From Polaribacter sp. Q13 (lineage in GTDB: Bacteria; Bacteroidota; Bacteroidia; Flavobacteriales; Flavobacteriaceae), in the NCBI RefSeq assembly GCF_016858305.2, contig NZ_CP074436.1, positions 1,756,001 through 1,820,000 on the forward strand: a stretch of DNA of 64,000 nt, written 5' to 3'. The stretch's first letter is position 1. Every line of letters begins with the position of its first letter. The notes beneath the pieces were generated by a model. The model was not told the DNA's origin. It saw only the letters and a list, made by a program, of their open reading frames with translations, and searched no databases. A program made the position numbers and the translations under genes. Below are positions 1-8,822 of the stretch, in pieces.

Positions 1-786
1 TTGTTAGAAGGCATTAATACAACACAGGAAACAGACCCTACAAAAATTAAATGGACAAACTGGATAAACAAAAACGGAGTTGGTATATACCCGTATGGAG
101 AAACCGGAACGGCTGCAAGTTGGTATAGACCACACCAAAACTGTAAAATGCGTCGCTTAAACCAACCTTTATGTTCAGTTTGTACAGAGGCTACAATAGA
201 ACAGATACATTCTATGACCTCGCCAATAGATACTTATTCTCCACAAAATACGGGTCCTATAGATTTATCTACACCTATAGATTTTACAATAAACACGATT
301 AATCCATTACCAAACACCTTAGCTATATCATGGACTTTAAACGGAACGGTTGTAAATAGTGAAGACTATACGGTCTCTATTTCAAAAGAAGATTTAGTGA
401 GTGGAAACAATCAACTACTAGCAACTATTGAAGATAAGTCTGCATTACTTAAAGTTGACAATCACGAAACCATACATTTTGCCACAACTCTTTGGAACAT
501 AAATTCTAGTACCTTAAGTATCGATGATATTTCCACAAATAGTTTTGACATAAAACTATTCCCAAACCCTACTCAGGATATTTTATATTTTGATATAACA
601 AACAATAATGAAAACTATAATGTGTTTATTAGTGCTATTTCTGGAAAGCAATTGATTCAGAAAAAAATTAATAACATAAGCGGAAATCAAAATATTAGAA
701 TAGGCGCACTACCTTCGGGAGTCTATTTTATCAATTTTACATTTGAAAACGGATTAAAAATCTCTAAGAAAATAATTAAAGAATAA
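1..786 (+). CDS. C-terminal part of a secreted M64-type metallopeptidase with T9SS sorting domain (5' end outside window)
   Basis: Only the last 261 codons are visible and the gene runs off the left edge; the TTG at base 1 is not a credible start. Residues 41-61 carry WYRP, NCKMRRL and a CSVC pair, a pattern I recognise from the end of the IgA peptidase M64 domain, so the missing part should hold the zinc-dependent catalytic HExxH. Residues about 80-165 look like a beta-sandwich linker. Residues 185-261 are a type A C-terminal sorting domain for type IX secretion: it opens with LFPNPTQDILYFD and ends with GVYFINF and a lysine-rich tail. The protein is therefore inferred to be exported across the outer membrane and cleaved or surface-anchored. 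The sorting domain is near certain; the M64 assignment rests on a short motif and is less sure. A hairpin terminator follows directly. Confidence 0.75.
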   Translation: MLEGINTTQETDPTKIKWTNWINKNGVGIYPYGETGTAASWYRPHQNCKMRRLNQPLCSVCTEATIEQIHSMTSPIDTYSPQNTGPIDLSTPIDFTINTINPLPNTLAISWTLNGTVVNSEDYTVSISKEDLVSGNNQLLATIEDKSALLKVDNHETIHFATTLWNINSSTLSIDDISTNSFDIKLFPNPTQDILYFDITNNNENYNVFISAISGKQLIQKKINNISGNQNIRIGALPSGVYFINFTFENGLKISKKIIKE

Positions 787-825
787 AAACAATCCTTTTT
801 TAAAACCTCAAATTAGTTTCAAAAA

Positions 826-857
826 ATCTCAAAATATACATTTTGAGGTTTTTTTTT
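826..857 (+). terminator. Rho-independent terminator after the T9SS peptidase gene
   Basis: An 8-bp perfect stem, CTCAAAAT at 828-835 pairing with ATTTTGAG at 840-847, encloses a 4-nt loop and is followed by a run of nine T residues. It lies 40 bp beyond the stop codon. Confidence 0.85.
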
Positions 858-971
858 GATTCGACCTTTTCTTCTTATTAATAAAGCCACATCCTTTTTA
901 ACTTCTTATATATTTTAAAAAAAACTAACTTAGCAACTGAATATCTATATCATCAATCAGTATTTAAAATA

Positions 972-2132
972 ATGGAGAATATAAAATACTACACACTATT
1001 AAAGAAATCTAACAAAACGCTTGTCGATTTATTAGCTGATGAATCAGATTTTTCTGAGATTCCTAACACTTGGCATGTAGTAGTTGTTGATGTTAAAAAC
1101 TCTACCAAAGCTGTTGACGAAGGCAAACATCATCAGATAAACTTAACAGCAACAGGTGCAATAATTTCTGTTTTAAACACCATTAGAAAAGAAAAACAGC
1201 ATATTGAAATTCCGTATTTTTTTGGTGGCGATGGTGCTACTTTTATTATTCCGAACTTGCTTCTTAAGAAAATTACAGTAGTATTAGAAAATTACAGTCT
1301 TCATATTAAAAGAAATATAAATTTAACTCTTAGAGTCGGACATATTCCTGTTCAGGATTTAAACACTCAAAAAACAGTTTTAAAAATAGTAAAACATCAA
1401 CTTACAGATCAATTAGCAATTCCTATTATTTTAGGAAATGGACTAAAAAAAGCCGAAGCAATTATTAAAAGTACTTTTACAGAAATAGAAGATATTAACT
1501 TTAAAAAAGACCTTTTAAACTTAGAAGGGATGGAATGTAGATGGAAAGAAATTAATCCTGCACAGACAAAAAAGAAAGTTGTATGTTTATTATTAGATGC
1601 TGTAAACGAAAAAGATCAAAGAATTATTTATAGAGACATTCTTACTAAAATGGATACTATTTTTGGAACTTTTAATAGCAGACAACCCATAAAAACTAAA
1701 AGTTTAAAATTAAATTTTAGTATTTCTAAAATATGGGAAGAAATGAAAGTTACGCTCGCCAATAAAAACCTGACATATCTATTTAAAAATTGGCTTAAAA
1801 CACTTGTTGGAAAATGGTATTTTAGTATGTCTGAAAATGGAAAACAATATTTAAACCAAGTAAGTCAATTATCGCACACTTTTATGCTAGACGGCATGAT
1901 TAATACAATATTTACAGCAGAGCAACCTAAAATAGATCTTTTTACAGCCTATTTAAATCAACTAGAAAAAGAAAAAAAAGTTATTTATGGCCTACATGTA
2001 ACGCACGCTTCTGTAATGTCTTGTTATGTATTAGATAGAAAAACAAAACATGCTCACTTTGTAGACGGTACAGAAGGTGGTTATACCTCTGCAGCAAAAA
2101 TGTTTAAAGTAAAAATGAAAGCATTAAATTAG
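972..2132 (+). CDS. DUF3095 family protein (class III nucleotidyl cyclase-like fold)
   Basis: A 386-residue cytosolic protein with no signal peptide or membrane segment. The N-terminal half carries the signature I associate with DUF3095: VVVVDVKNSTKAVDEG at 36-51, FFGGDGAT at 83-90, and LEGMECRW near 180-187. The family is related to class III adenylate/guanylate cyclase and GGDEF folds; here Asp40 and Asp87 (in GGDG) sit where metal-binding aspartates would be. Whether it makes a cyclic nucleotide is unknown. The C-terminal third (about 300-386) is variable, with LDGMINTIFTAEQ and a VDGTEGGYTSAAKMF ending. It is monocistronic, with 185 bp to the terminator side upstream and 154 bp downstream. 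Family assignment is fairly sure, biochemical role is not. Confidence 0.72.
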   Translation: MENIKYYTLLKKSNKTLVDLLADESDFSEIPNTWHVVVVDVKNSTKAVDEGKHHQINLTATGAIISVLNTIRKEKQHIEIPYFFGGDGATFIIPNLLLKKITVVLENYSLHIKRNINLTLRVGHIPVQDLNTQKTVLKIVKHQLTDQLAIPIILGNGLKKAEAIIKSTFTEIEDINFKKDLLNLEGMECRWKEINPAQTKKKVVCLLLDAVNEKDQRIIYRDILTKMDTIFGTFNSRQPIKTKSLKLNFSISKIWEEMKVTLANKNLTYLFKNWLKTLVGKWYFSMSENGKQYLNQVSQLSHTFMLDGMINTIFTAEQPKIDLFTAYLNQLEKEKKVIYGLHVTHASVMSCYVLDRKTKHAHFVDGTEGGYTSAAKMFKVKMKALN

Positions 2133-2286
2133 TTTTATACTTTGAATTTTATCAAAAACTAAAACAAATGTTTTTACATGTTGATTTTATCAAATCAAAA
2201 AACTAACTTTACTTTTTACTTATAATTATAGAATAAAAGGTTGACTAAAGACCTTACCGTTCTAATCAATTTTAAATCGAAAAACA

Positions 2287-3024
2287 ATGTCACAAAATAA
2301 TATGAATATAGCAGTACTTATAGACGGAGACAATATACCTTCTGCTCACGTTAAAGAAATGATGGAGGAAATTGCGAAGTATGGTAACCCCACCATTAAA
2401 AGAATTTATGGAGATTGGACGAGTCCACATTTGTCTAAATGGAAAAATTTATTACTCCAAAACGCCATTACTCCCATTCAACAATACGCGTATACCACAG
2501 GTAAAAATGCTACAGATTCTGCCATGATTATTGATGCCATGGACATTTTATATTCAGAAAAAGTAAATGGGTTTTGCTTAGTTTCTAGCGATAGTGATTT
2601 CACCAAACTTGCTACTAGATTAAGGGAAGCAGGACAGCAAGTTATTGGTATTGGAGAGAAAAAAACACCAACCCCTTTTATTGTAGCTTGTGATAAATTT
2701 ATTTATATAGAAATTATTAGAAAGCAAACGGAAAAGAAAGAAAGTATTAGTACTAAAGACAATGAAAAAGATAATGTTGATAAAATAACTTCAAAAGTGA
2801 TCAAGTTAATTTCTACAACTATAAATGATTTATCTGATGAAGAAGGTTGGGCATTTCTTGGAGATGTAGGTAGTTTACTTCAGAAAAAACAACCTAATTT
2901 TGATTCAAGAAATTATGGTTTTGATAAATTAACTCCACTAATTAAATCAATTGGTAAATTTGAATTAGATCAAAGAGAAAACTCAAAAAGTAGGTATAAA
3001 TTGATTTTTGTAAAGAATAAATAA
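2287..3024 (+). CDS. NYN domain protein with C-terminal LOTUS/OST-HTH domain
   Basis: A 245-residue soluble protein of the LabA/DUF88 type. The N-terminal NYN (PIN-like) nuclease fold, residues 7-140, shows the acidic set IAVLIDGDN (Asp13, Asp15), ATDSAM (Asp77) and SSDSDF (Asp102, Asp104) expected for Mg2+-dependent RNA cleavage. A charged linker (145-165) leads to a C-terminal module, about 165-245, with the LOTUS/OST-HTH pattern (GWAFLGDVGSLL, FDSRNYGFDKLTPLI), an RNA-binding winged helix. The pairing suggests an RNA-processing or RNA-decay role, but the target is unknown. It has its own long leader and is probably transcribed alone. Confidence 0.85.
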   Translation: MSQNNMNIAVLIDGDNIPSAHVKEMMEEIAKYGNPTIKRIYGDWTSPHLSKWKNLLLQNAITPIQQYAYTTGKNATDSAMIIDAMDILYSEKVNGFCLVSSDSDFTKLATRLREAGQQVIGIGEKKTPTPFIVACDKFIYIEIIRKQTEKKESISTKDNEKDNVDKITSKVIKLISTTINDLSDEEGWAFLGDVGSLLQKKQPNFDSRNYGFDKLTPLIKSIGKFELDQRENSKSRYKLIFVKNK

Positions 3025-3151
3025 TACCATAGTTTTACCCAAATAATTAATTTACAAAGCAGCAATTTGCCTTCTGTATATGCTATTAATTTTAACTATT
3101 TTTATTTATGTATATGTTATATATTTGACCTTAAATTTAAGAATAAATAAA

Positions 3152-4180
3152 ATGAAAAAATTAACTCTTGCACTTTTTACAATGCTAGTAATTGCCTCTT
3201 GTACTAAAGAACATTCTAAAGAATACATTTCTTTATCGGGTAAACTAGAAAACAACACAGATTCTATCATAACCATTTCTGGGAGAACAGGTGTTGTTAA
3301 AACAATTTCTATAAATAAAGATGGTTCTTTTAAAGACTCTTTAAAAGTACCTAGAGTAGATGTTTATACATTTGAAACAAGTAGAGAAAAAAGAGCTCCA
3401 TTATATTTAAAAAATGGATTTGACCTTACTATTAAAGGTGATGCAGAAAAATTTATGACAAGTTTAAAATATACTGGTGCAGGATCTTCTAACAGTAATT
3501 TTATAGCTGCTCAGATAGAAAAAAGCCAGGAAATTGGAAACCCTGCGGATATTTTTGCTTTAGACCAAGAAGCTTTTGATGCTAAAATGAGTTCATTAAA
3601 AAAAGATTTTGATGGTATTTTATCTTCTTATGATGATTTAGATAGTTCTTTAGTAGATATGGCTTCTAAACAAAATACACAAATGTTTGAATATTTTGAA
3701 AAAACGTACATATCTAATAAAGGTATGGCCAAAGGAAAAGCTTCTCCTAAATTTGAAAACTATGTAGATGTTAAAGGAGGTAAAAAATCTTTAGATTCTT
3801 TTAAAGGAAAATATGTATATATAGATGTTTGGGCTACTTGGTGTGGACCTTGTATTAGAGAAATTCCTTCTTTAAAAAGTATTGAAAAAGAATTCCATAA
3901 TAAAAACATAGAATTTGTAAGTATTTCTACTGACGAATCTAGAAGAAGTGGTGGTACTTGGGAAGCTGCAGAGAAAAAATGGAGAGATTTTGTAAAAGAA
4001 AACAAATTAGGAGGTGTACAACTTTGGGCAGGACAAGACTTTAGTTTTCAACAAGAATATCAAATATCTGGTATACCAAGATTTATTTTAATAGATCCAC
4101 AAGGTAATATTGTTGATGCAAATGCACCAAGACCTTCAGATCCTAGACTTAAAACTTTATTAGAATCTTTAGGTATTTAA
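3152..4180 (+). CDS. TlpA-like thioredoxin-fold lipoprotein with DUF4369 N-terminus
   Basis: I place the start at 3152 (MKKLTLALF) and not at an in-frame upstream ATG at 3080. The 3152 start gives a textbook lipoprotein signal with lipobox VIASC and Cys17, giving a 342-residue precursor. Residues about 25-120 match the DUF4369 beta-rich domain that precedes many Bacteroidota thioredoxins. The C-terminal 140 residues are a thioredoxin fold with the redox motif WCGPC (Cys231, Cys234) and a cis-proline loop in SGIPRFILID. This architecture is expected for a periplasm-facing thiol-disulfide reductase attached to a membrane. No cytochrome or dsb neighbour hints at its substrate. It converges on accA and shares the terminator between them. 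Confidence 0.88.
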   Translation: MKKLTLALFTMLVIASCTKEHSKEYISLSGKLENNTDSIITISGRTGVVKTISINKDGSFKDSLKVPRVDVYTFETSREKRAPLYLKNGFDLTIKGDAEKFMTSLKYTGAGSSNSNFIAAQIEKSQEIGNPADIFALDQEAFDAKMSSLKKDFDGILSSYDDLDSSLVDMASKQNTQMFEYFEKTYISNKGMAKGKASPKFENYVDVKGGKKSLDSFKGKYVYIDVWATWCGPCIREIPSLKSIEKEFHNKNIEFVSISTDESRRSGGTWEAAEKKWRDFVKENKLGGVQLWAGQDFSFQQEYQISGIPRFILIDPQGNIVDANAPRPSDPRLKTLLESLGI

Positions 4181-4194
4181 TAAAATAGTAAGCA

Positions 4195-4237
4195 TAAAAA
4201 AAAAGCGAAATCTACATGTAGATTTCGCTTTTTTTTA
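4195..4237. terminator. Bidirectional terminator between the tlpA-like gene and accA
   Basis: A perfect inverted repeat (AGCGAAATCTAC and its complement, touching at the centre near 4215) is flanked by an A run on the left and a T run on the right. It can therefore end transcription from both convergent genes. Confidence 0.9.
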
Positions 4238-4255
4238 TGACTTTATAATTAGGGA

Positions 4256-5209
4256 TTACTCTTTGTAAACCCCCATTGTAGCATATTTATCCATTCTTTG
4301 AGAAACTAAATCTACCTTGGTTAAGTCTTTCAATTCACCAAAAGCAGCAAGAATTTGTTCTTCTACAGCCTTAAAAGCTCCTGCTCTATCGGTATGTGCA
4401 CCACCAACTGGTTCTTGTATAATTCCGTCAATTAACTTTAACCTCTTCATATCTGTACCTGTTAACTTTAAGGCAGCAGCAGCTTGTTCTTTATACTCCC
4501 AACTTCTCCATAAAATAGATGAACAAGATTCTGGAGAAATAACAGTATACCATGTATTTTCCATCATATACACTCTATCTCCTACTCCAATACCTACAGC
4601 TCCACCAGAAGCTCCTTCACCAATAACTACTGTAATAATTGGTGTTTTTAAACGTGTCATTTCAAGAATATTTCTAGCAATTGCTTCTCCCTGTCCTCGT
4701 TCTTCTGCTTCTAAACCAGGATAAGCTCCAGGTGTGTCTAACAAAGTAACCACAGGAATACCAAATTTTTCTGCCATTTTCATTAAACGCAACGCTTTTC
4801 TATAGCCTTCAGGATTCGCCATTCCAAAATTTCTGTATTGACGCGTTTTTGTATTGTATCCTTTTTGTTGACCAATAAACATAAACGATTGATCGCCAAT
4901 TTTACCTAAACCACCTATCATGGCTTTATCATCTTTTACATTTCTGTCTCCATGGAGCTCCATAAAAGTATCTCCACAAAGGGCTTTAATATAATCTAAA
5001 GTATAAGGTCTATTAGGATGTCTAGATAATTGAACTCTTTGCCAAGGCGTTAAGTTTTTATAAATATCTTTCTTAGCTTTATCTAATTTTTTTTCGATTT
5101 TCTTACAAGTAGCACTTACATCTACATCACTTTCTTTACCAATTATTTGGCATTTATCTAGTTGATCTAAAAGCTCTTTAATAGGCATTTCAAAATCTAA
5201 ATATTCCAT
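4256..5209 (-). CDS. accA: Acetyl-CoA carboxylase carboxyltransferase subunit alpha
   Basis: At 317 residues this has the usual AccA length. With AccD it forms the carboxyltransferase that moves CO2 from biotin-BCCP to acetyl-CoA, giving malonyl-CoA for fatty-acid synthesis. The N-terminal helical region includes the typical [20 protein letters not shown] segment (about 56-75). The crotonase-like core shows [24 protein letters not shown] (about 151-166), and the oxyanion-hole glycines in [18 protein letters not shown]. The gene stands alone, with a TAnnTTTG promoter element 35 bp upstream and a shared terminator downstream. Confidence 0.97.
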   Translation of the reverse strand: MEYLDFEMPIKELLDQLDKCQIIGKESDVDVSATCKKIEKKLDKAKKDIYKNLTPWQRVQLSRHPNRPYTLDYIKALCGDTFMELHGDRNVKDDKAMIGGLGKIGDQSFMFIGQQKGYNTKTRQYRNFGMANPEGYRKALRLMKMAEKFGIPVVTLLDTPGAYPGLEAEERGQGEAIARNILEMTRLKTPIITVVIGEGASGGAVGIGVGDRVYMMENTWYTVISPESCSSILWRSWEYKEQAAAALKLTGTDMKRLKLIDGIIQEPVGGAHTDRAGAFKAVEEQILAAFGELKDLTKVDLVSQRMDKYATMGVYKE

Positions 5210-5243
5210 ATTGTAATTATTTGATTTTAGTTGTTTGGATAGA

Positions 5244-5251
5244 CAAACATA
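5244..5251 (-). promoter_or_regulatory. Bacteroidota -7 promoter element for accA
   Basis: Read on the minus strand the bases are TATGTTTG, matching the TAnnTTTG consensus of the Bacteroidota primary sigma factor, 35 bp before the accA ATG. No clear TTG box is seen at -33. Confidence 0.55.
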
Positions 5252-5282
5252 CTATAAAATTAATTGTTTTTTTTAAAAGAAG

Positions 5283-6197
5283 TTACTTTTTTCTAACAGC
5301 CTTAGCTTTAAGCTTATTTCTTATCACCGTTTTATTCTTTATAATTCCGTTTAATAAAACCACAAACAAAACTATAAATGCTCCAAAATAAAATTCTGGA
5401 TTCATTTTTTCTTTATCACCAAAAATAAATAACGCCAAAATAATTGCATAAACAGGCTCTAAATTAATGGTTAGCATTACGGTATAGGGCGATATATATT
5501 TCATTACCTTAACCGAGGCTATAAAGGCATACGCTGTACAAATACTACTTAAAATAAAGAGATATATCCAATCTGATGTTGGAATCACAAAAAAGGATAC
5601 CGAAAACCTGTTTGTAATTAAAAGATAAACAGATATAAAAAGCACACCAAAAGTTAATTGATATAATGATATTGTATCTGCTTCATATTTTTTAATAAAG
5701 AGACCATTAAAAACAGAAAACAATGCGCTTAAAAAAGACGATATTAAGGCATAAATAATTCCTAATTGATATTGACTTTCAAAATTAAAGATAATGTAAA
5801 GTCCTAAAATAACAATTAAGCCCAATACCATTTCTAAAGGATTAATTCTTCTTTTAAAGAAAACAGGCTCTATTAAAGCTACAAAGAAAGCTCCCGTGCT
5901 CATAGTTACCAAGGCCACAGAAACATTAGAAACCTTAATAGCTTTAAAGAAAAAAATCCAATGTAGCGCAATAATAACACCTGTAACAAAAAACTTTACA
6001 ATTCCTTTATTATCTACTTTAAACGATTTCTTTTTGATTATAAAATACAGCACAATAAAAAGTACCGCTAAAGACATTCTATACCAAACTAACGGAATGG
6101 CCTGTAGGCTAATTAAAGCACCTAAAATAGCAGTAAACCCCCAAATAAAAACGATGAGGTGCAGCAGTAAATAGTTCTTTAATCTATTTTCTTGCAT
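5283..6197 (-). CDS. EamA/DMT family transporter
   Basis: A 304-residue polytopic membrane protein with about ten hydrophobic helices in two repeated EamA units (about 5-135 and 145-285). It begins with LHLIVFIWGFTAILGALIS, and the second unit carries the family-typical LEPVYAIILALFIFGD near 245-265. It belongs to the drug/metabolite transporter superfamily, whose members usually export amino acids or other metabolites; the substrate cannot be read from the sequence. The C-terminus is a basic cytosolic tail. Its ATG overlaps the last 14 bp of the upstream LptF/G-like permease, so the two are very likely co-transcribed and translationally coupled. Confidence 0.9.
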   Translation of the reverse strand: MQENRLKNYLLLHLIVFIWGFTAILGALISLQAIPLVWYRMSLAVLFIVLYFIIKKKSFKVDNKGIVKFFVTGVIIALHWIFFFKAIKVSNVSVALVTMSTGAFFVALIEPVFFKRRINPLEMVLGLIVILGLYIIFNFESQYQLGIIYALISSFLSALFSVFNGLFIKKYEADTISLYQLTFGVLFISVYLLITNRFSVSFFVIPTSDWIYLFILSSICTAYAFIASVKVMKYISPYTVMLTINLEPVYAIILALFIFGDKEKMNPEFYFGAFIVLFVVLLNGIIKNKTVIRNKLKAKAVRKK

Positions 6198-7275
6198 AAA
6201 AGTAGAGGTAAATGGCTAAACAACCAAAAACTATATTTGGAAGCCAAACATATAGAAGAGAGTTTACACCCGCAACTGCACCTAAAACCTCTGCTATTTT
6301 CATTATAAAAACATATAGAAACATAATACCAATACCCAATGCTAAATTAACCCCAGTACCTCCTCTTCTTTTTCTAAAAGCTAAAGCAACGGCAATAATT
6401 GTTAAGATATAAGAAGCTATTGGCAAGCTTGTTCTTTTATAAAATTCTACCAAATAGGCATTTAAATTTTTAACACCTCGTTTTTTAGAAACATTAATAA
6501 ACTTAAGCAACTCATTAGAAGGCATTTCTTGTGCCAATGCAGATTTGTATATTAAATCTTTAGGTGTAAAATTAAAAACGGTATCAATTTTAGTTCCTGA
6601 AAAAATACTATCTCTATCCTTAAAAATTTTACGCATTCTCCAGTTAGATAAAATAAAAGTAGAATCTTTTTTGCTATAGCTTATTCTATCTGAAACTAGT
6701 TTTGATTTCATTTTTATTCCATCATAAACTTCTGATGTAAAATCGTAACCAGCATTAGATTCCGTATCAAAGCTTCGTATAAAAATATAGGTACTATCTG
6801 TAAGTTGTAAACTAAATTCTTTAACGTATTTTAACTCGTGATTTCGTCTACTACTATGAACATATTCTCTTTCAAACTTCTTTCTTTCTTTACTACTGTT
6901 TGGCACTACAAAATGATTCATACCTAAAGAAACAACTGTAATTAAAGTTGCTCCTACAAAATAAGGATATAATAATCGTGTAAATGAAACTTTTGCATTT
7001 GTAATGGCAATAATTTCTGTATTGTTAGATAGCTTAGATGTAAATAAAATAACAGCTATAAATAGTGCCAAAGGCATAAAAGTATTGGCGTAATAGATGA
7101 TAAAGTTTTTATAATACTCATCTACAATTTGATAAAATCCTAAATCTTTATGCTCTAAAAAATTATCTATTTTTTCAGAAATATCTATAGCAATAGCAAT
7201 AGGAATCAAGATTAATAGGGTAAACAAAAAAGTTACCAAAAATCGTTTTAATATGTACCAATCTATTATTTTCAC
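6184..7275 (-). CDS. LptF/LptG family permease (YjgP/YjgQ)
   Basis: A 363-residue protein with three N-terminal membrane helices (about 10-30, 55-75, 100-120), a periplasmic beta-rich domain (about 125-270) and three C-terminal helices (about 280-360). This is the layout of LptF and LptG, the inner-membrane permeases that with the ATPase LptB extract lipopolysaccharide and hand it to LptC. The N-terminal IIDWYILKRFLVTF is typical. Sequence alone does not tell LptF from LptG in Bacteroidota. It is followed with a 14-bp overlap by the EamA gene, and upstream lies an AT-rich spacer with small repeats that separates it from tgt. Confidence 0.9.
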   Translation of the reverse strand: MKIIDWYILKRFLVTFLFTLLILIPIAIAIDISEKIDNFLEHKDLGFYQIVDEYYKNFIIYYANTFMPLALFIAVILFTSKLSNNTEIIAITNAKVSFTRLLYPYFVGATLITVVSLGMNHFVVPNSSKERKKFEREYVHSSRRNHELKYVKEFSLQLTDSTYIFIRSFDTESNAGYDFTSEVYDGIKMKSKLVSDRISYSKKDSTFILSNWRMRKIFKDRDSIFSGTKIDTVFNFTPKDLIYKSALAQEMPSNELLKFINVSKKRGVKNLNAYLVEFYKRTSLPIASYILTIIAVALAFRKRRGGTGVNLALGIGIMFLYVFIMKIAEVLGAVAGVNSLLYVWLPNIVFGCLAIYLYFYARK

Positions 7276-7284
7276 CTATTTTGT

Positions 7285-7372
7285 GTAATTGTGTAAATGT
7301 TTAATCGTGTAAATGTAAACTGTATAATTTTACTTTTTTTTACTGTTTACTGCCTCTGAAAACTGCTTACTG
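7285..7372. repeat. Short direct repeats and dispersed TTACTG-type repeat between tgt and the LptF/G gene
   Basis: The spacer holds two near-identical GTGTAAATGT units (about 7289-7314) and then a CTGAAAACTGCTTACTG string at about 7355-7371. A close relative of that string occurs between rpoB and rpoC near 59030-59045. This looks like a dispersed non-coding repeat; no gene is present. Confidence 0.5.
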
Positions 7373-8503
7373 CTACAAACGTTTATCCATTTGTTTTACC
7401 ATCATGTCTTTCCATTCTCTAAAATCTCCTGCTAAGATATGTTTTCTTGCTTCTCGTGTTAACCAAACATAAAAACCTAAATTATGAATAGAGGCTATTT
7501 GTTTTCCTAACATTTCTTTTGCTGCAAATAAATGACGTAAATAAGCTTTAGAATACATGGTGTCTACTCCAGTAATTCCCATATCGTCTATTGGAGAAAA
7601 ATCTTCTGCCCACTTTTTGTTTTTAATGTTGATAGAACCATGTGCTGTAAACAACATTCCGTTTCTAGCGTTTCTTGTTGGCATCACACAATCGAACATA
7701 TCTATACCTAAAGCAATGTTTTCTAAAATGTTAATTGGCGTACCAACTCCCATTAAATATCTTGGCTTGTCTTCTGGTAAAATTTCTGTAACAACCTCTG
7801 TCATTGCATACATTTCTTCTGCAGGCTCTCCTACTGAAAGTCCGCCAATTGCATTTGCTTGCTGACCTGAATTTGCTATATATTCTGCAGATTGTATACG
7901 TAAATCTTTATACGTACTTCCTTGCACAATTGGCATAAAAGTTTGCTCGAAACCGTATTTATAAGGTAATTTATCTAAATGATTGATACATCTTGTCAAC
8001 CATCTATGCGTCATGTGCATAGATCTTTTTGCGTAATTATAATCGCAAGGATACGGTGTACATTCATCAAACGCCATAATAATGTCTGCACCAATAGTTC
8101 GTTGCGTTTCCATTACATTTTCTGGTGTAAAATGATGCGTAGAACCATCTATATGACTTTTAAACTTTACGCCTTCTTCTTTAATTTTTCTTCTTCCAGA
8201 AAGAGAATATACTTGGTATCCACCAGAATCTGTTAGAATATTTCTATCCCAATTCATAAACTTGTGTAAACCACCTGCTTTTTCTAGAATATCTAAACCA
8301 GGACGTAGGTATAAGTGATAGGTGTTTCCTAAAATAATATCAGGATTTATGTCGTTTTTTAATTCTGTTTGATGTACTCCTTTTACGGTTCCAACAGTTC
8401 CCACAGGCATAAAAATTGGAGTTTCTATAACTCCATGATCAGTAGTTATTACTCCTGCTCTTGCCTTACTTTTTGGGTCGGTAATTTTTAAGTCGAATTT
8501 CAA
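7373..8503 (-). CDS. tgt: tRNA-guanine(34) transglycosylase
   Basis: A 376-residue TGT that exchanges the wobble guanine of GUN-anticodon tRNAs for a queuine precursor. The TIM-barrel shows LTDSGGYQVYS with general acid/base Asp92, MAFDECTP (144-151), the GGLSVGEP loop (220-227) and FDCVMPTRNARNG with nucleophile Asp271. The C-terminal stretch 295-345 has no cysteine at all, whereas bacterial TGTs usually bind zinc there with a CxCxxC set plus a histidine; only the histidine in SIHN (340) remains. The last cysteine in the protein is Cys272. Catalytic residues are intact, so the enzyme is probably active with a zinc-free C-terminus. A TAnnTTTG element lies about 120 bp upstream. Confidence 0.96.
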   Translation of the reverse strand: MKFDLKITDPKSKARAGVITTDHGVIETPIFMPVGTVGTVKGVHQTELKNDINPDIILGNTYHLYLRPGLDILEKAGGLHKFMNWDRNILTDSGGYQVYSLSGRRKIKEEGVKFKSHIDGSTHHFTPENVMETQRTIGADIIMAFDECTPYPCDYNYAKRSMHMTHRWLTRCINHLDKLPYKYGFEQTFMPIVQGSTYKDLRIQSAEYIANSGQQANAIGGLSVGEPAEEMYAMTEVVTEILPEDKPRYLMGVGTPINILENIALGIDMFDCVMPTRNARNGMLFTAHGSINIKNKKWAEDFSPIDDMGITGVDTMYSKAYLRHLFAAKEMLGKQIASIHNLGFYVWLTREARKHILAGDFREWKDMMVKQMDKRL

Positions 8504-8620
8504 TCGTTTAATTTTTGATGATTTTTGTAACTATAATTAATTACAAAACTTTAGAACCGATATAATTATCTGGTCCTCTCATTTATTTATTTTTTTAAAT
8601 AAATTCCATTTCATTGCCTG

Positions 8621-8628
8621 CAAAGATA
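8621..8628 (-). promoter_or_regulatory. Probable -7 promoter element for tgt
   Basis: The minus-strand bases read TATCTTTG, a match to TAnnTTTG, followed by about 117 nt of leader before the tgt start. No convincing -33 TTG is visible. Confidence 0.45.
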
Positions 8629-8704
8629 CTATTATTTAAGAATTGATAAATAAAATGAACTGTTATAAAAAAGGCAAAAAATTATGGCTTTATTTTGGTT
8701 GGCT

Positions 8705-8816
8705 AAAATGTGCGTTAAGGATTGAAGCGGCATCCTTTTATTATGATTTTTATGCTTTTGCATGAAATTATAATAAAAGATATAGCGTAAAGCCTGACCT
8801 GCAAGGTAACGCCCAA
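8705..8816 (+). ncRNA. Candidate structured RNA element in the tgt-rluF intergenic region
   Basis: The 319-bp gap between tgt and rluF has no gene, but 8705-8816 folds into a compact multibranch structure. An outer stem GCGTT (8712-8716) pairs with AACGC (8808-8812). A 6-bp hairpin AAGGAT/ATCCTT (8717-8722/8732-8737) encloses the GC-rich loop TGAAGCGGC. A long hairpin built from TTTATTAT and ATAATAAA arms with a TATGC/GCATG tip spans about 8736-8779. A small ACCT-GCA-AGGT hairpin lies at 8797-8807. The conserved-looking GAAGCGG and GATATAGCG blocks stand out against the AT-rich background. It recalls repeated flavobacterial intergenic RNAs (possibly the flavo-1 class), but I cannot confirm the family, and the strand is inferred. 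Confidence 0.45.
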
Positions 8817-8822
8817 ATAATT

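Noticed and set aside
3080..3151. Upstream ATG for the TlpA-like gene
   Set aside because: It would bury the lipoprotein signal peptide behind a hydrophobic 24-residue extension; the 3152 start is the better one.
4317..4724. Open frame antisense to accA
   Set aside because: It mirrors conserved accA codons and has no recognisable protein character.
7289..7314. Short tandem GTGTAAATGT units as a possible CRISPR or iteron array
   Set aside because: Only two copies, no spacers and no cas or rep gene nearby.
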